In this document: positions 26,620 to 34,920 of the stretch, piece after piece
How positions within the stretch are numbered: the stretch's first letter is position 1
Layout: each line of letters opens with the position of its first letter
NCBI RefSeq assembly: GCF_039655745.1
Contig: NZ_JBBYXI010000002.1
Location: 744,001 to 808,000, forward strand
Direction of reading: 5' to 3'
From: Hohaiivirga grylli
Lineage (GTDB): Bacteria > Pseudomonadota > Alphaproteobacteria > Rhizobiales > Beijerinckiaceae
Length of the DNA stretch: 64,000 nt
Notes under the pieces: generated by a model
Database searches by the model: none
Seen by the model: only the letters and a program-made list of their open reading frames with translations
What the model was told of the DNA's origin: nothing
Made by a program: the position numbers and the translations under genes

Positions 26620-27569
26620 GCATTCTTTGCCTTAAGCAGAAGATAGAGGAAGTACAGACCTCCAACGAAGTTAATGATGACGCTCAACGGTGTCCGGAAC
26701 ATCAAAATTCTTTCTGTCAGCAGCATTCCAAGAAGCAGCACGGTAACTGCCACCAGAATAGCCCCAAATGCCAGAATATGGTGCCGGTATGTCTTGAAAA
26801 GCGCACGCGCCAGACTGACCACCAGAATTCCCAGAAATGTTATGGGTCCGACAAGTACCGTCGCAACAGAAGTCATAACCGCAATAGAAATCAGTGAGCG
26901 CAGAACAAGCCCGCGGTAATTCACGCCCAGATTAATGGCATGCGTGCGCCCTAAACTCAGAACATCAAGTGCCCGGAAATCCCGTACAGTCATTATGAGT
27001 AATGCAACAATGATGGGGGCTGCAATCCAGAGCAGGTCAAGATTGATCCTATTGAATGTTGCGAACATCCGTCCTTCAAGTACGGAATATTCATTTGGGT
27101 CAATAATTACCTGCATGAAGTCCGCAAGCCCGCTGAACACGGTGCCAAAGACAAAGCCAACCAGAACCAGAAAATAAATATTCTGATCATCCCTCCGGAA
27201 CATCAGCAGGAAAAGAAGGGTTGAAGCGCCAACCATAAGCAGCAATGTCATCAGAAAGCCCGGCACATCACTAATCATCACAAGATGGCCGCTTCCCAGT
27301 GCAAAAACGACGATTGTCTGGAGAAACAGATAAAGACTATCCAGCCCCATGATACTGGGCGTCAGAATATGATTTGTTGTTATTGTCTGAAAGACAACAG
27401 ATGACAGAGCAATGGCTGTCCCAACCAGAATGATGGCACTGACAATCTTTATCCGCCGCGGAAAACTAAAGCCCCAGCTTTCCCATGAAAGCCCGACAAA
27501 TACATAGGCTAGCAGCAAAGCCACGTAGGCCAGAGAAAGGACTGCAAATATCTTTGTGTTACGAGGCAA
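26616..27569 (-). CDS. Iron-siderophore ABC transporter permease (FecCD family), second
   Basis: This inner-membrane permease of about 317 residues has eight or more hydrophobic segments and the FecCD-family features SSVVFQTITTNHILTPSIMGLDSLY and GPITFLGILVVSLAR (ATPase coupling region). The likely start is the TTG at 27569, since AGGAGA lies seven bases before it; a GTG at 27611 in the same frame has no comparable ribosome site. With the TTG the gene overlaps the end of the first permease by 11 bases, in keeping with the tight operon. The 3' end overlaps the ATPase gene by four bases. Confidence 0.9.
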   Translation of the reverse strand: MPRNTKIFAVLSLAYVALLLAYVFVGLSWESWGFSFPRRIKIVSAIILVGTAIALSSVVFQTITTNHILTPSIMGLDSLYLFLQTIVVFALGSGHLVMISDVPGFLMTLLLMVGASTLLFLLMFRRDDQNIYFLVLVGFVFGTVFSGLADFMQVIIDPNEYSVLEGRMFATFNRINLDLLWIAAPIIVALLIMTVRDFRALDVLSLGRTHAINLGVNYRGLVLRSLISIAVMTSVATVLVGPITFLGILVVSLARALFKTYRHHILAFGAILVAVTVLLLGMLLTERILMFRTPLSVIINFVGGLYFLYLLLKAKNA

Positions 27570-28536
27570 GGCTTTTTCTCCTGAACAGGAGATAGAGGAA
27601 CAGCCCCCCACCTACGACGCTGAAGATAATTCCGATTGGAATTTCATACGGATAGATTATCAGCCGACCCAGAATATCACAGACCAGAACCAATACGGCA
27701 CCCAGCCAGGCCGTATCGAACAATGTATTCTTGAGAGAATCTCCTTGATAGATACGCACCAGATTTGGCACCACGAGTCCAAGAAACGGGATATTTCCAA
27801 CCCCTACAATTGTAACTGAAGAGATGACAGCAACAATCAATAAACCAACACGCACAACCCCGGCATGATTCAGGCCCAATCCGGTACTCATAGTCTTGCC
27901 CATACCAACAATGGTAAAACGATCAGCATAGAGATAGCAGAGGATCATAAATGGAACACTGATGTGCAAGAGCTCATAACTATCTTTGATAACGAGTGAG
28001 AAATTACCCTGTAACCATGAAGCCATGTTCTGCATAACATCATTGCCATAAGCAAAGAACAGTGTAATGGCATTCACGACCCCACCGAGCATCATACCAG
28101 CCAAAGGCACAAAGATAATATTGCGTGACTGAATGCGTTCAACAATTGCAAGGAATAAGGCCGTACCGAAAAGCGAAACCAGAAAGGCTGCTGCAACACG
28201 CAAGAACGGCGGAATATCCGGGAAAACCAGAATAGCCATCATCACACCGAGACGGCACCACTCCATTGTTCCCGCTGTTGTTGGAGAAACAAACCGGTTT
28301 CGCGTAATGCTCTGCATAATGATACCGGCAATTGCTAAACTGCTTCCGGTAATCACAATGCTGATCAAACGCGGAACACGACTGATCAGCAGAATGCGTA
28401 TCTGTTCGGGGTCAAGCTTGAGTACACCAAGAAGAGCGACTTCTGTTACGCCAATAAACAGTGATATAAGGGCCAACACAATCAAAAATGCCCATTGTAT
28501 CTGGCGCAACCATTTCACTTGAATATGATTGTACAT
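27559..28536 (-). CDS. Iron-siderophore ABC transporter permease (FecCD family), first
   Basis: This is the first gene of the importer operon, a hydrophobic permease of about 325 residues. Typical FecCD stretches are RVPRLISIVITGSSLAIAGIIMQ (DxxR-like N-terminal signature region), PTTAGTMEWCRLG and NIPFLGLVVPNLVR near the C-terminus, which contacts the ATPase. I chose the ATG at 28536, with purine-rich GGAGAAAGG upstream; a TTG at 28608 would add a 24-residue tail not expected for the family. The 128-base region before aat holds its promoter. I could not find a convincing Fur, Irr or RirA box there. Confidence 0.9.
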   Translation of the reverse strand: MYNHIQVKWLRQIQWAFLIVLALISLFIGVTEVALLGVLKLDPEQIRILLISRVPRLISIVITGSSLAIAGIIMQSITRNRFVSPTTAGTMEWCRLGVMMAILVFPDIPPFLRVAAAFLVSLFGTALFLAIVERIQSRNIIFVPLAGMMLGGVVNAITLFFAYGNDVMQNMASWLQGNFSLVIKDSYELLHISVPFMILCYLYADRFTIVGMGKTMSTGLGLNHAGVVRVGLLIVAVISSVTIVGVGNIPFLGLVVPNLVRIYQGDSLKNTLFDTAWLGAVLVLVCDILGRLIIYPYEIPIGIIFSVVGGGLFLYLLFRRKSLAS

Positions 28537-28664
28537 ACCAGATACTGCCTTTCTCCACCGAAAGAAGGAAAGAAATGGACAAGGCAAAAGCCCTATGATG
28601 TAGATCAATGTGTGTTAGCCCAGCGGCCCTGCTATGACAACGGAATAACCTGAAAAAAATCCAT

Positions 28665-29318
28665 ATGAATCTACCACTTCCGGATATAACCCCAGAAATT
28701 CTGCTAAGAGCTTATCAGGCTGGAATCTTTCCAATGTCTGACGCCGCTGATGATCCCTCATTATTTTGGGTTGAGCCAAAAAAACGAGGCATCATTCCCC
28801 TTGATGACTTCCATCTTTCAAAGCGCCTTGCAAAGACATTGCGCACCACTCCATTTGAAATCAGAATAGATTCCGATTTTCAGGGTGTTATCGAAGGATG
28901 CTCAACAACAAGAAGAGATGGTGACGGCACCTGGATCAACGCGCGCATCAAAGAACTCTATGGAGAGCTCTTTAACTTAGGCTTCTGCCACACGGTTGAA
29001 GTCTACAATGAGGGAAATATGGTTGGAGGCCTCTACGGGATCAGCCTCGCCTCAGCATTTTTTGGTGAGAGCATGTTTCACCGTGCAACGGATGCATCAA
29101 AAATTGCTCTTTGTTATCTGGTCGCCACTCTTAAGAGCAATGGTTTCACCCTATTGGACACCCAGTTCCAGACGGATCACCTTGCGCAATTCGGAACGAT
29201 TGAGATCAGCCAGAAGAGCTACCTGAAACGTCTACATCAGGCATTATCAATTGCGGCCCACTGGCCAACGGAGCAAAAACTCTCCGGACAGGATGTCGTT
29301 GAAATACTGCGAAGCTAA
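28665..29318 (+). CDS. aat: Leucyl/phenylalanyl-tRNA--protein transferase
   Basis: Aat adds Leu or Phe from charged tRNA to proteins with N-terminal Arg or Lys, making them N-degron substrates for ClpAP. The 217-residue product has the family signatures YQAGIFPMSD, FWVEPKKRGIIP, DGTWI, GLYGISLASAFFGESMFH and LLDTQFQTDHLAQFG. It is full length. In relatives aat follows accC directly and precedes DUF2155 and the NDUFA12 gene; here the siderophore operon intervenes. A hairpin terminator overlaps the converging DUF2155 gene end. Confidence 0.96.
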   Translation: MNLPLPDITPEILLRAYQAGIFPMSDAADDPSLFWVEPKKRGIIPLDDFHLSKRLAKTLRTTPFEIRIDSDFQGVIEGCSTTRRDGDGTWINARIKELYGELFNLGFCHTVEVYNEGNMVGGLYGISLASAFFGESMFHRATDASKIALCYLVATLKSNGFTLLDTQFQTDHLAQFGTIEISQKSYLKRLHQALSIAAHWPTEQKLSGQDVVEILRS

Positions 29319-29347
29319 CCCTGCCTTATCTGGCAGGCGTTTCTTTA
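29319..29347 (+). terminator. Probable terminator of aat
   Basis: The stem CCTGCC/GGCAGG with a 6-base loop is followed by CGTTTCTTT. It overlaps the last codons of the converging DUF2155 gene. It is weaker than other terminators in the window. Confidence 0.5.
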
Positions 29348-29787
29348 ATGATATCTTTGCCGCCCTTGCATTCGAGCAGCCATACGTCAAAGACTGGATG
29401 CTCGACACCATGAAGACCTGGGCTTGAAGCAAACATCCACCCTGAAAAGATACCTTTAATTTCGTTATCAAGTGTAACTTCGTCTACTTCAACGAAAGCT
29501 GTCGTATTAGGTGTTTCTGTTGCTGGGCGGCTGTAACAGACCCGTGGTGTTATCTGAAGCGCACCAAAACGCACTGTCTCATCAATATTAACTTCGAAGG
29601 AGATAATACGTCCTGTTATCTTGTCCAGACCGGAAAAGACGGCAATCGGGTTCTTGATTTTATCAGCGTGTGCTGGAGCAATCAACATACCAAGACATAA
29701 ACCGTTTACTGCCAGCAGAGCTGCAAGCTTTTTCAGGCTTAAGATTGTACGAATCGCTTTAGAAAACCGGAACACGAATAAATCCAT
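29326..29787 (-). CDS. DUF2155 secreted protein
   Basis: This 153-residue protein has a signal sequence ending at about PAHADK and a mature part matching the DUF2155 family: FSGLDKITGRIISFEVNI, FGALQITPRVCYSRP, and FSGWMFASSPGLHGVEHPVFDVWLLEC. The family is common in alphaproteobacteria next to aat and the NDUFA12 gene, and its function is unknown. Two conserved cysteines (in RVCYSRP and WLLECK) could form a disulfide in the periplasm. An alternative later start (Met at about residue 34) would remove the export signal and is unlikely. Confidence 0.9.
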   Translation of the reverse strand: MDLFVFRFSKAIRTILSLKKLAALLAVNGLCLGMLIAPAHADKIKNPIAVFSGLDKITGRIISFEVNIDETVRFGALQITPRVCYSRPATETPNTTAFVEVDEVTLDNEIKGIFSGWMFASSPGLHGVEHPVFDVWLLECKGGKDIIKETPAR

Positions 29788-29871
29788 CTGAAATCATATT
29801 TCCAAAGACTGCTTCTTTCAGCAGCTCAGATACTTACCAAATGTGGCGTTAACACGGGAGCGGATTTCATC

Positions 29872-29891
29872 AAAGTTTAATTTTAAACTTT
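29872..29891. promoter_or_regulatory. 20-base perfect palindrome upstream of the DUF2155 gene
   Basis: AAAGTTTAA and TTAAACTTT face each other across two T. The palindrome lies 85 bases upstream of the DUF2155 start and 46 bases after the NDUFA12-gene terminator, so it is in a promoter position. No known regulator was recognised. Confidence 0.4.
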
Positions 29892-29936
29892 CGGCACTTT
29901 CCCACGCCCTTACAGTGCAGATACCTTTATACCAAT

Positions 29937-29962
29937 AAAAAAGGGGAAGTTCCCTTCCCCTC
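29937..29962 (-). terminator. Intrinsic terminator of the NDUFA12 gene
   Basis: On the minus strand GGGGAAG/CTTCCCC with a 4-base loop is followed by TTTTTT. It lies directly after the stop of the NDUFA12 gene at 29974. Confidence 0.85.
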
Positions 29963-29973
29963 AATCTTTAAAC

Positions 29974-30384
29974 TTATTGTGGCGGTGCCCAGGGAGCGTA
30001 TCCTGCTGCAGGTGCAGCTGGAGATGGCTCAGCCAGTTGAGACCCTTTAGGGCGATATGCCTCCGCAGTACCTGTCATATTAGGCTTATGGGGCATTTCC
30101 CATTCACGCGGAGTATACTCTTCCTCGGAAGGTGGAACATCCTCTGTGTGTGTCAACCAAGAGCGCCATGCTGGCGGAACCTTACTGGCCTCAACAACGC
30201 CATTATAGATCACCCAGCGCCGCTCCGGACCAACTGACGGATCCAGAACTGGGCCCTGAGCCCGATAGTAGCGATTCCCGAATTCGTCGGTTCCGACAAA
30301 CTGCCCCTTACGCCAAGTGAAGAATCGTGTGCCAAGTGTCTGGCCATTCCACCAGGTAAAGAACTGCAAGAAAAAGTTTTTCAT
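29974..30384 (-). CDS. NDUFA12-type accessory subunit of NADH:ubiquinone oxidoreductase
   Basis: The 136-residue protein matches the B17.2/NDUFA12 family of complex I accessory subunits, which in bacteria occurs in alphaproteobacteria. Visible family features are FFTWWNGQTLGTRFFTWRKGQFVGTDEFGNRYY in part, RRWVIYNG, and VPPAWRSWLTHTEDVPP. The C-terminal 40 residues are Pro/Ala-rich and variable. It has no export signal, consistent with the matrix-equivalent, cytoplasmic face of complex I. It is monocistronic with its own terminator. Confidence 0.94.
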   Translation of the reverse strand: MKNFFLQFFTWWNGQTLGTRFFTWRKGQFVGTDEFGNRYYRAQGPVLDPSVGPERRWVIYNGVVEASKVPPAWRSWLTHTEDVPPSEEEYTPREWEMPHKPNMTGTAEAYRPKGSQLAEPSPAAPAAGYAPWAPPQ

Positions 30385-30659
30385 ATTTCATGCGCCTATA
30401 GCTAAGTTGCCGGAATATGGCGCTCAATGGAGATGAAGTCCAGTATTTTTCTAAGCTTCAAATACGGAGCGCAGCATTCTTTCGGCTACCTTATAGCTCA
30501 AATTCGATTCGAGAGTAGGCACAAGTTACAAAAACAGGCCTTTTTACGGCATAACAATAGATATTATCAAAAAATCATTTTAAATTCATGACGTTAAGTA
30601 ATCATGCAATTTTTGCATATGTGCCATGCTATTTTTAATGACACCCCTACTTTCGTTTG

Positions 30660-30675
30660 TTAACCTGTCATTAAC
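30660..30675. promoter_or_regulatory. CtrA-type binding site upstream of nrdJ
   Basis: The sequence is TTAA-N7-TTAAC, an exact match to the full CtrA box known in alphaproteobacteria. It is embedded in a larger perfect inverted repeat TTTGTTAA/TTAACAAA (30656-30678). It lies about 330 bases before the nrdJ start, ahead of the presumed leader. CtrA control of ribonucleotide reductase would couple dNTP supply to the cell cycle; this is inference. Confidence 0.5.
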
Positions 30676-30844
30676 AAATATCCACAACACTGCCCATACC
30701 ACAACATATATGGTGCGACGCGCAATCGTGATACTAATTCTTGACGAAGCAGGCCATAAGGGAATAGGTTCAAATCAACTTGCTGATCAACTGATCTTGG
30801 CCAGTCGTTTTGTCTCCCATGTATGCGTTTAAAATGTGCCGTTG

Positions 30845-30980
30845 TCTGGCGCGTTAGGGGAAGCATGCATCAAGTATCTTGGGGTGGGAGTGAATTGCAG
30901 TCGTTCGGATACGGGAGACTGCGCCAGATAATTTTTAGAGGTTACAGCTGCTCATGCACAAATGCATGAGCTGATGTAAC
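30845..30980 (+). ncRNA. Candidate cis-regulatory RNA in the nrdJ leader
   Basis: Three pairings can be drawn. An outer stem TCTGGCGC (30845-30852) with GCGCCAGA (30921-30928) closes an 84-base domain and is followed by TAATTTTTA. An inner stem GCAGTC (30897-30902) with GACTGC (30917-30922) has a loop whose GATAC (30908-30912) can pair with GTATC (30874-30878), a possible pseudoknot. A second hairpin (30941-30980) has GTTACA/TGTAAC and GCTCATGCA/TGCATGAGC around CAAA and is followed by T-rich sequence just before the ribosome site GAGGA (30992-30996). The layout resembles aptamer plus expression platform. The cobalamin-riboswitch core was looked for and not found. A published nrdJ-leader RNA motif exists to my recollection, and identity with it is untested. 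Confidence 0.45.
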
Positions 30981-31006
30981 TTTCCGTTTTTGAGGACTTC
31001 AGTACT

Positions 31007-34000
31007 ATGCGGATAGATCGCCGTTATACAACAGAGGGAACATCTCCCTACTCCGCAATGAATTTTCGTTCGGCAACAAGCGAAATTCGCAATCCCGACG
31101 GATCAACCGTTTTCAAGCTCGACAACATCGAAGTTCCAGAAAGCTGGAGCCAGGTTGCTTGCGACGTTCTTGCCCAGAAATACTTTCGTAAGGCTGGCGT
31201 CCCTGCACGCCTGAAGAAAGTTGAAGAGAACGATGTTCCTTCATGGTTGTGGCGCTCGGTCGCTGATCAGGCTGCCCTTGAAGAGCTGCCAGAGAATGAG
31301 CGTTATGGTTCAGAAATTTCCTCAAAGCAGGTTTTTGACCGCTTAGCCGGATGCTGGACATACTGGGGCTGGAAAGGTGGATACTTCTCCAGCGAAGCAG
31401 ATGCTCAGGCTTTCTATGATGAACTGCGTTATATGCTCGCCAATCAGATGGTTGCGCCGAACTCCCCTCAGTGGTTCAACACAGGTCTGCATTGGGCATA
31501 TGGCATTGACGGTCCAAGTCAGGGCCATTTCTACGTCGACTATAAGACCGGCAAGCTTGTAAAATCGAAGTCCTCTTATGAGCACCCACAGCCGCACGCC
31601 TGCTTTATTCAGTCTGTTGCCGATGATCTCGTCAATGAAGGCGGCATTATGGATCTCTGGATTCGTGAAGCCCGCCTCTTCAAATATGGCTCAGGTACAG
31701 GTTCCAACTTCTCTGACCTGCGTGGCATTGGTGAGAAGCTTGCTGGTGGTGGCCGTTCCTCCGGCCTCATGAGCTTTCTGAAAATTGGTGACCGCGCAGC
31801 GGGTGCCATCAAGTCTGGTGGTACAACACGCCGTGCAGCTAAAATGGTTGTTGTCGATATCAATCACCCAGATATTGAAGAATACATCGGCTGGAAGGTT
31901 AAAGAAGAGCAGAAGGTTGCGGCCCTTGTTACCGGCTCCAAGGTTGCCAGCAAGCATCTTAAAGCCATCATGAAGGCCTGCACAAACTGTGAAGGCGAAG
32001 GTGATTCCTGCTTCAATCCAGAGAAGAACCCAGCTCTCAAGCGCGAAATTAAAGCAGCCCGCAAGGCTTTCGTTCCGGACAACTATGTCCAGCGTGTTAT
32101 CCAGTTTGCCCGTCAGGGTTACACGGACATCGAATTCCCTGTTTACGATACAGACTGGGATTCTGAAGCTTACCTCACTGTTGCTGGTCAGAACTCCAAC
32201 AACTCCGTCAGCATTACGGACGACTTCCTCCGTGCCGTCGATGCGGACGCCGATTGGAACCTGATCCGCCGTACAGATGGTGGAGTTGCCAAAACTCTTA
32301 AAGCCCGTGATCTGTGGGATAGCATCGGCTATGCTGCCTGGGCTTCTGCTGACCCAGGTCTGCACTTCAACACAACAATGAACGACTGGCACACCTGCCC
32401 TGCTGGTGGTCGCATCCGTGCATCCAACCCATGCTCGGAATATATGTTCCTTGATGATACAGCCTGTAACCTGGCTTCTGCCAACCTGCTGACATTCTTT
32501 GATCGTGAAACCAGAAAGTTCGACTCTGCAAGCTTTGAGCATGCATGCCGTCTCTGGACAATCGTTCTTGAAATCTCGGTTCTGATGGCTCAGTTCCCAT
32601 CCAAGCAGATTGCAGAACTCTCTTATGAATACCGTACTCTTGGTCTGGGCTATGCCAACATCGGCGGCCTCCTGATGACCATGGGTCTGCCTTATGATTC
32701 TGCCGAAGGTCGCGCCATTGGCGGTGCCATCACGGCAATCATGACAGGTATTGCATATGCAACATCTGCGGAAATGGCTAAAGAACTCGGCCCATTCCCA
32801 CAGTATGGCAAAAATGCCCAGCACATGCTCCGCGTCATTCGCAACCATCGCAATGCTGCTCATGGCAATGCCGATGGTTATGAGAAGCTGTTCATTAATC
32901 CGGTTCCGCTTGATCACAAGTCCTGTCAGGATCAGGATCTCATCCAGCATGCTATGGCCGCTTGGGATAAGGCTCTCGACCTTGGTAAGCAGCATGGTTA
33001 CCGCAACGCCCAGACAACCGTTATTGCACCAACAGGTACAATCGGTCTGGTCATGGACTGCGACACCACGGGTATTGAGCCTGACTTCGCTCTGGTGAAG
33101 TTCAAGAAACTGGCCGGTGGTGGTTACTTTAAGATTATCAACCGTGCTGTTCCGGATGCCTTACGCGCTTTGGGCTATGGCGAAGCTGAAATCGCTGAAA
33201 TCGAAGCCTATGCCGTTGGTCACGGTTCACTCCGTCAGGCTCCTGCCATCAATCACACCACTCTGGCTGCCAAGGGCTTCACAGAAGAGAAGCTCGAAGC
33301 CATCGAACAGGGCCTGAAATCTGCATTCGATATCAAGTTCGTTTTCAACAAATGGACAATCGGTGAAGACTTCCTGACCCAGACACTCAAGGTTCCGGCA
33401 GATAAGCTCAATGATCCTTCTTTCGAGCTGCTTCCATTCCTTGGTTTCTCGAAGGCTGACATTGAATCTGCTAACGTCCATGTCTGTGGTGCGATGACCC
33501 TTGAAGGCGCGCCTCACCTCAAGACAGAGCATTACGCTGTCTTCGATTGCGCCAACCCATGCGGCCGCATCGGCAAGCGCTATCTGTCGGTTGAAAGCCA
33601 CATCCACATGATGGCTGCTGCCCAGCCATTCATTTCCGGTGCTATCTCCAAGACAATCAACATGCCAAACGAGGCAACCGTTGAAGATTGTAAGAGCGCC
33701 TACATGCTGTCATGGAAACTCGCCCTGAAGGCTAACGCCCTCTATCGCGACGGTTCCAAGCTGTCCCAGCCTCTGAACTCCGCCCTCATCAGCGATGATG
33801 AAGACGAAGCTGATGAAGCAATCGAGCAGCTCATTGCTCAGCCATCTGCTGCAAAAGCTGCCAATATTGCCGAAAAGATCGTTGAACGGATCGTTGAACG
33901 TGTTGAGCATATTCGTGAACGCGAAAAGATGCCGGCCCGCCGTAAGGGTTACACCCAGAAGGCAAGCGTTGGCGGCCACAAGGTCTACCTGCGTACAGGC

Positions 34001-34720
34001 GAATATGATGATGGCCGTCTCGGTGAAATCTTCATCGATATGCATAAGGAAGGCGCTGCTTTCCGTGCAATGATGAACAACTTCGCAATTGCAGTCTCTC
34101 TCGGCCTGCAGTACGGCGTGCCATTGGAAGAATATGTAGAAGCCTTTACCTTCACACGCTTCGAGCCAGCTGGTTTTGTTCAGGGCAACGAACGTATCAA
34201 GAATGCGACATCCATTCTTGACTACATCTTCCGTGAACTTGCAGTGTCGTACATCGGACGTAATGATCTGGCTCATGTTGATCCATCAGATATCGGTCAC
34301 GATGCGATGGGCAGTGGTGAACAGCAGTCCAAGGCTCCGGAGCCTGCCGTTCAGATGATTTCCCGTGGCTTTACACGCGGAAAGACAGATCATCGGTTCC
34401 TGCTGGTTGCAGACAATGCAATGACAGCCAGAAACTTCACCTCTTCCGGCTCTTCCCTGCATTCGGTTGGTGCCGTTGCTCTGAAAGAAGAAGACAGCCA
34501 AGAAGAGAACAAGGAAGTTGACGCTGTGATTGAAAAGCTTGGTTTTACAGCTCCTGCTGAATCACCAACCAACATCCGCTCAGTGGATGATCGTCGTGCA
34601 GAAGCCCGCATGAAGGGTTATGTCGGCGAGGCTTGCCCGGAATGTGCAAACTTCACACTGGTTCGTAACGGCACCTGCCTGAAGTGCGATACCTGCGGTT
34701 CTACAACCGGTTGTTCATAA
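31007..34720 (+). CDS. nrdJ: Adenosylcobalamin-dependent (class II) ribonucleoside-diphosphate reductase
   Basis: NrdJ reduces ribonucleotides to deoxyribonucleotides using a radical generated from coenzyme B12. The 1237-residue protein is of the long class II type. Catalytic residues appear in the N-x-C-x-E motif (Asn474, Cys476, Glu478 in NPCSEYMFLDD) followed by TACNLASANL. The allosteric/substrate part includes SPQWFNTG near the N-terminus and NAQTTVIAPTGTIGLVMDCD. The C-terminus ends in a cysteine-rich zinc-ribbon-like tail (CPEC...CLKCDTCG...CS), which probably carries the redox-active cysteines. The start at 31007 has GAGGA ten bases before it. It is monocistronic. A class I enzyme may or may not exist elsewhere in the genome. 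Confidence 0.97.
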   Translation: MRIDRRYTTEGTSPYSAMNFRSATSEIRNPDGSTVFKLDNIEVPESWSQVACDVLAQKYFRKAGVPARLKKVEENDVPSWLWRSVADQAALEELPENERYGSEISSKQVFDRLAGCWTYWGWKGGYFSSEADAQAFYDELRYMLANQMVAPNSPQWFNTGLHWAYGIDGPSQGHFYVDYKTGKLVKSKSSYEHPQPHACFIQSVADDLVNEGGIMDLWIREARLFKYGSGTGSNFSDLRGIGEKLAGGGRSSGLMSFLKIGDRAAGAIKSGGTTRRAAKMVVVDINHPDIEEYIGWKVKEEQKVAALVTGSKVASKHLKAIMKACTNCEGEGDSCFNPEKNPALKREIKAARKAFVPDNYVQRVIQFARQGYTDIEFPVYDTDWDSEAYLTVAGQNSNNSVSITDDFLRAVDADADWNLIRRTDGGVAKTLKARDLWDSIGYAAWASADPGLHFNTTMNDWHTCPAGGRIRASNPCSEYMFLDDTACNLASANLLTFFDRETRKFDSASFEHACRLWTIVLEISVLMAQFPSKQIAELSYEYRTLGLGYANIGGLLMTMGLPYDSAEGRAIGGAITAIMTGIAYATSAEMAKELGPFPQYGKNAQHMLRVIRNHRNAAHGNADGYEKLFINPVPLDHKSCQDQDLIQHAMAAWDKALDLGKQHGYRNAQTTVIAPTGTIGLVMDCDTTGIEPDFALVKFKKLAGGGYFKIINRAVPDALRALGYGEAEIAEIEAYAVGHGSLRQAPAINHTTLAAKGFTEEKLEAIEQGLKSAFDIKFVFNKWTIGEDFLTQTLKVPADKLNDPSFELLPFLGFSKADIESANVHVCGAMTLEGAPHLKTEHYAVFDCANPCGRIGKRYLSVESHIHMMAAAQPFISGAISKTINMPNEATVEDCKSAYMLSWKLALKANALYRDGSKLSQPLNSALISDDEDEADEAIEQLIAQPSAAKAANIAEKIVERIVERVEHIREREKMPARRKGYTQKASVGGHKVYLRTGEYDDGRLGEIFIDMHKEGAAFRAMMNNFAIAVSLGLQYGVPLEEYVEAFTFTRFEPAGFVQGNERIKNATSILDYIFRELAVSYIGRNDLAHVDPSDIGHDAMGSGEQQSKAPEPAVQMISRGFTRGKTDHRFLLVADNAMTARNFTSSGSSLHSVGAVALKEEDSQEENKEVDAVIEKLGFTAPAESPTNIRSVDDRRAEARMKGYVGEACPECANFTLVRNGTCLKCDTCGSTTGCS

Positions 34721-34741
34721 GTCATTACTTATTAAGACAGA

Positions 34742-34768
34742 AACGCCGCTCACTGAGCGGCGTTTTTT
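34742..34768 (+). terminator. Intrinsic terminator of nrdJ
   Basis: A perfect stem AACGCCGCT/AGCGGCGTT with loop CACTG runs into TTTT, 21 bases after the nrdJ stop. Confidence 0.9.
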
Positions 34769-34920
34769 ATGATCTATGCTATGAAAAATTTCTGAATATG
34801 TTCAAAACAGGTGCGCGACTACACGCACCGTTGTGCTCTACCCTGCACAATGCAATGCTGAAAATCTATATGAGAGGTCTCGAAAATTGACCTCCAACCA
34901 AAGTGAGCAGGAGATATCTA

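Larger units (their letters stand above)
30385..31006 (+). other. Long regulatory region upstream of nrdJ
   Basis: This 622-base AT-rich region lies between the NDUFA12 gene (minus) and nrdJ. It contains a 6-base perfect inverted repeat ATGCAA/TTGCAT (30604-30618), a CtrA-type site (30660-30675), a weak NrdR-box-like sequence (30701-30716), and a folded leader (30845-30980), all described separately. No convincing coding frame was found; the small frames at 30626-30832 and 30660-30866 lack coding character. Confidence 0.6.

Noticed and set aside
28596..28607. TGATGTAGATCA as an iron-responsive (RirA/Fur) site of the siderophore operon
   Set aside because: Symmetry is only TGAT-N4-ATCA, which does not fit the longer spacing of the known iron boxes, and such short palindromes occur by chance.
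30626..30866. Small open frames of about 68 codons upstream of nrdJ
   Set aside because: They lack coding character and ribosome sites and overlap regulatory palindromes.
30841..30935. Cobalamin riboswitch upstream of nrdJ
   Set aside because: The region has GGGAGACTGC, faintly like a B12 box, but lacks the GCCACTG core and the conserved P3-P6 elements, and the order of stems differs. Kept as an unclassified leader instead.
31691..32995. 434-residue open frame on the minus strand inside nrdJ
   Set aside because: It lies wholly antisense to catalytic nrdJ sequence. Long antisense frames are a codon-bias by-product, and its translation matches no family.
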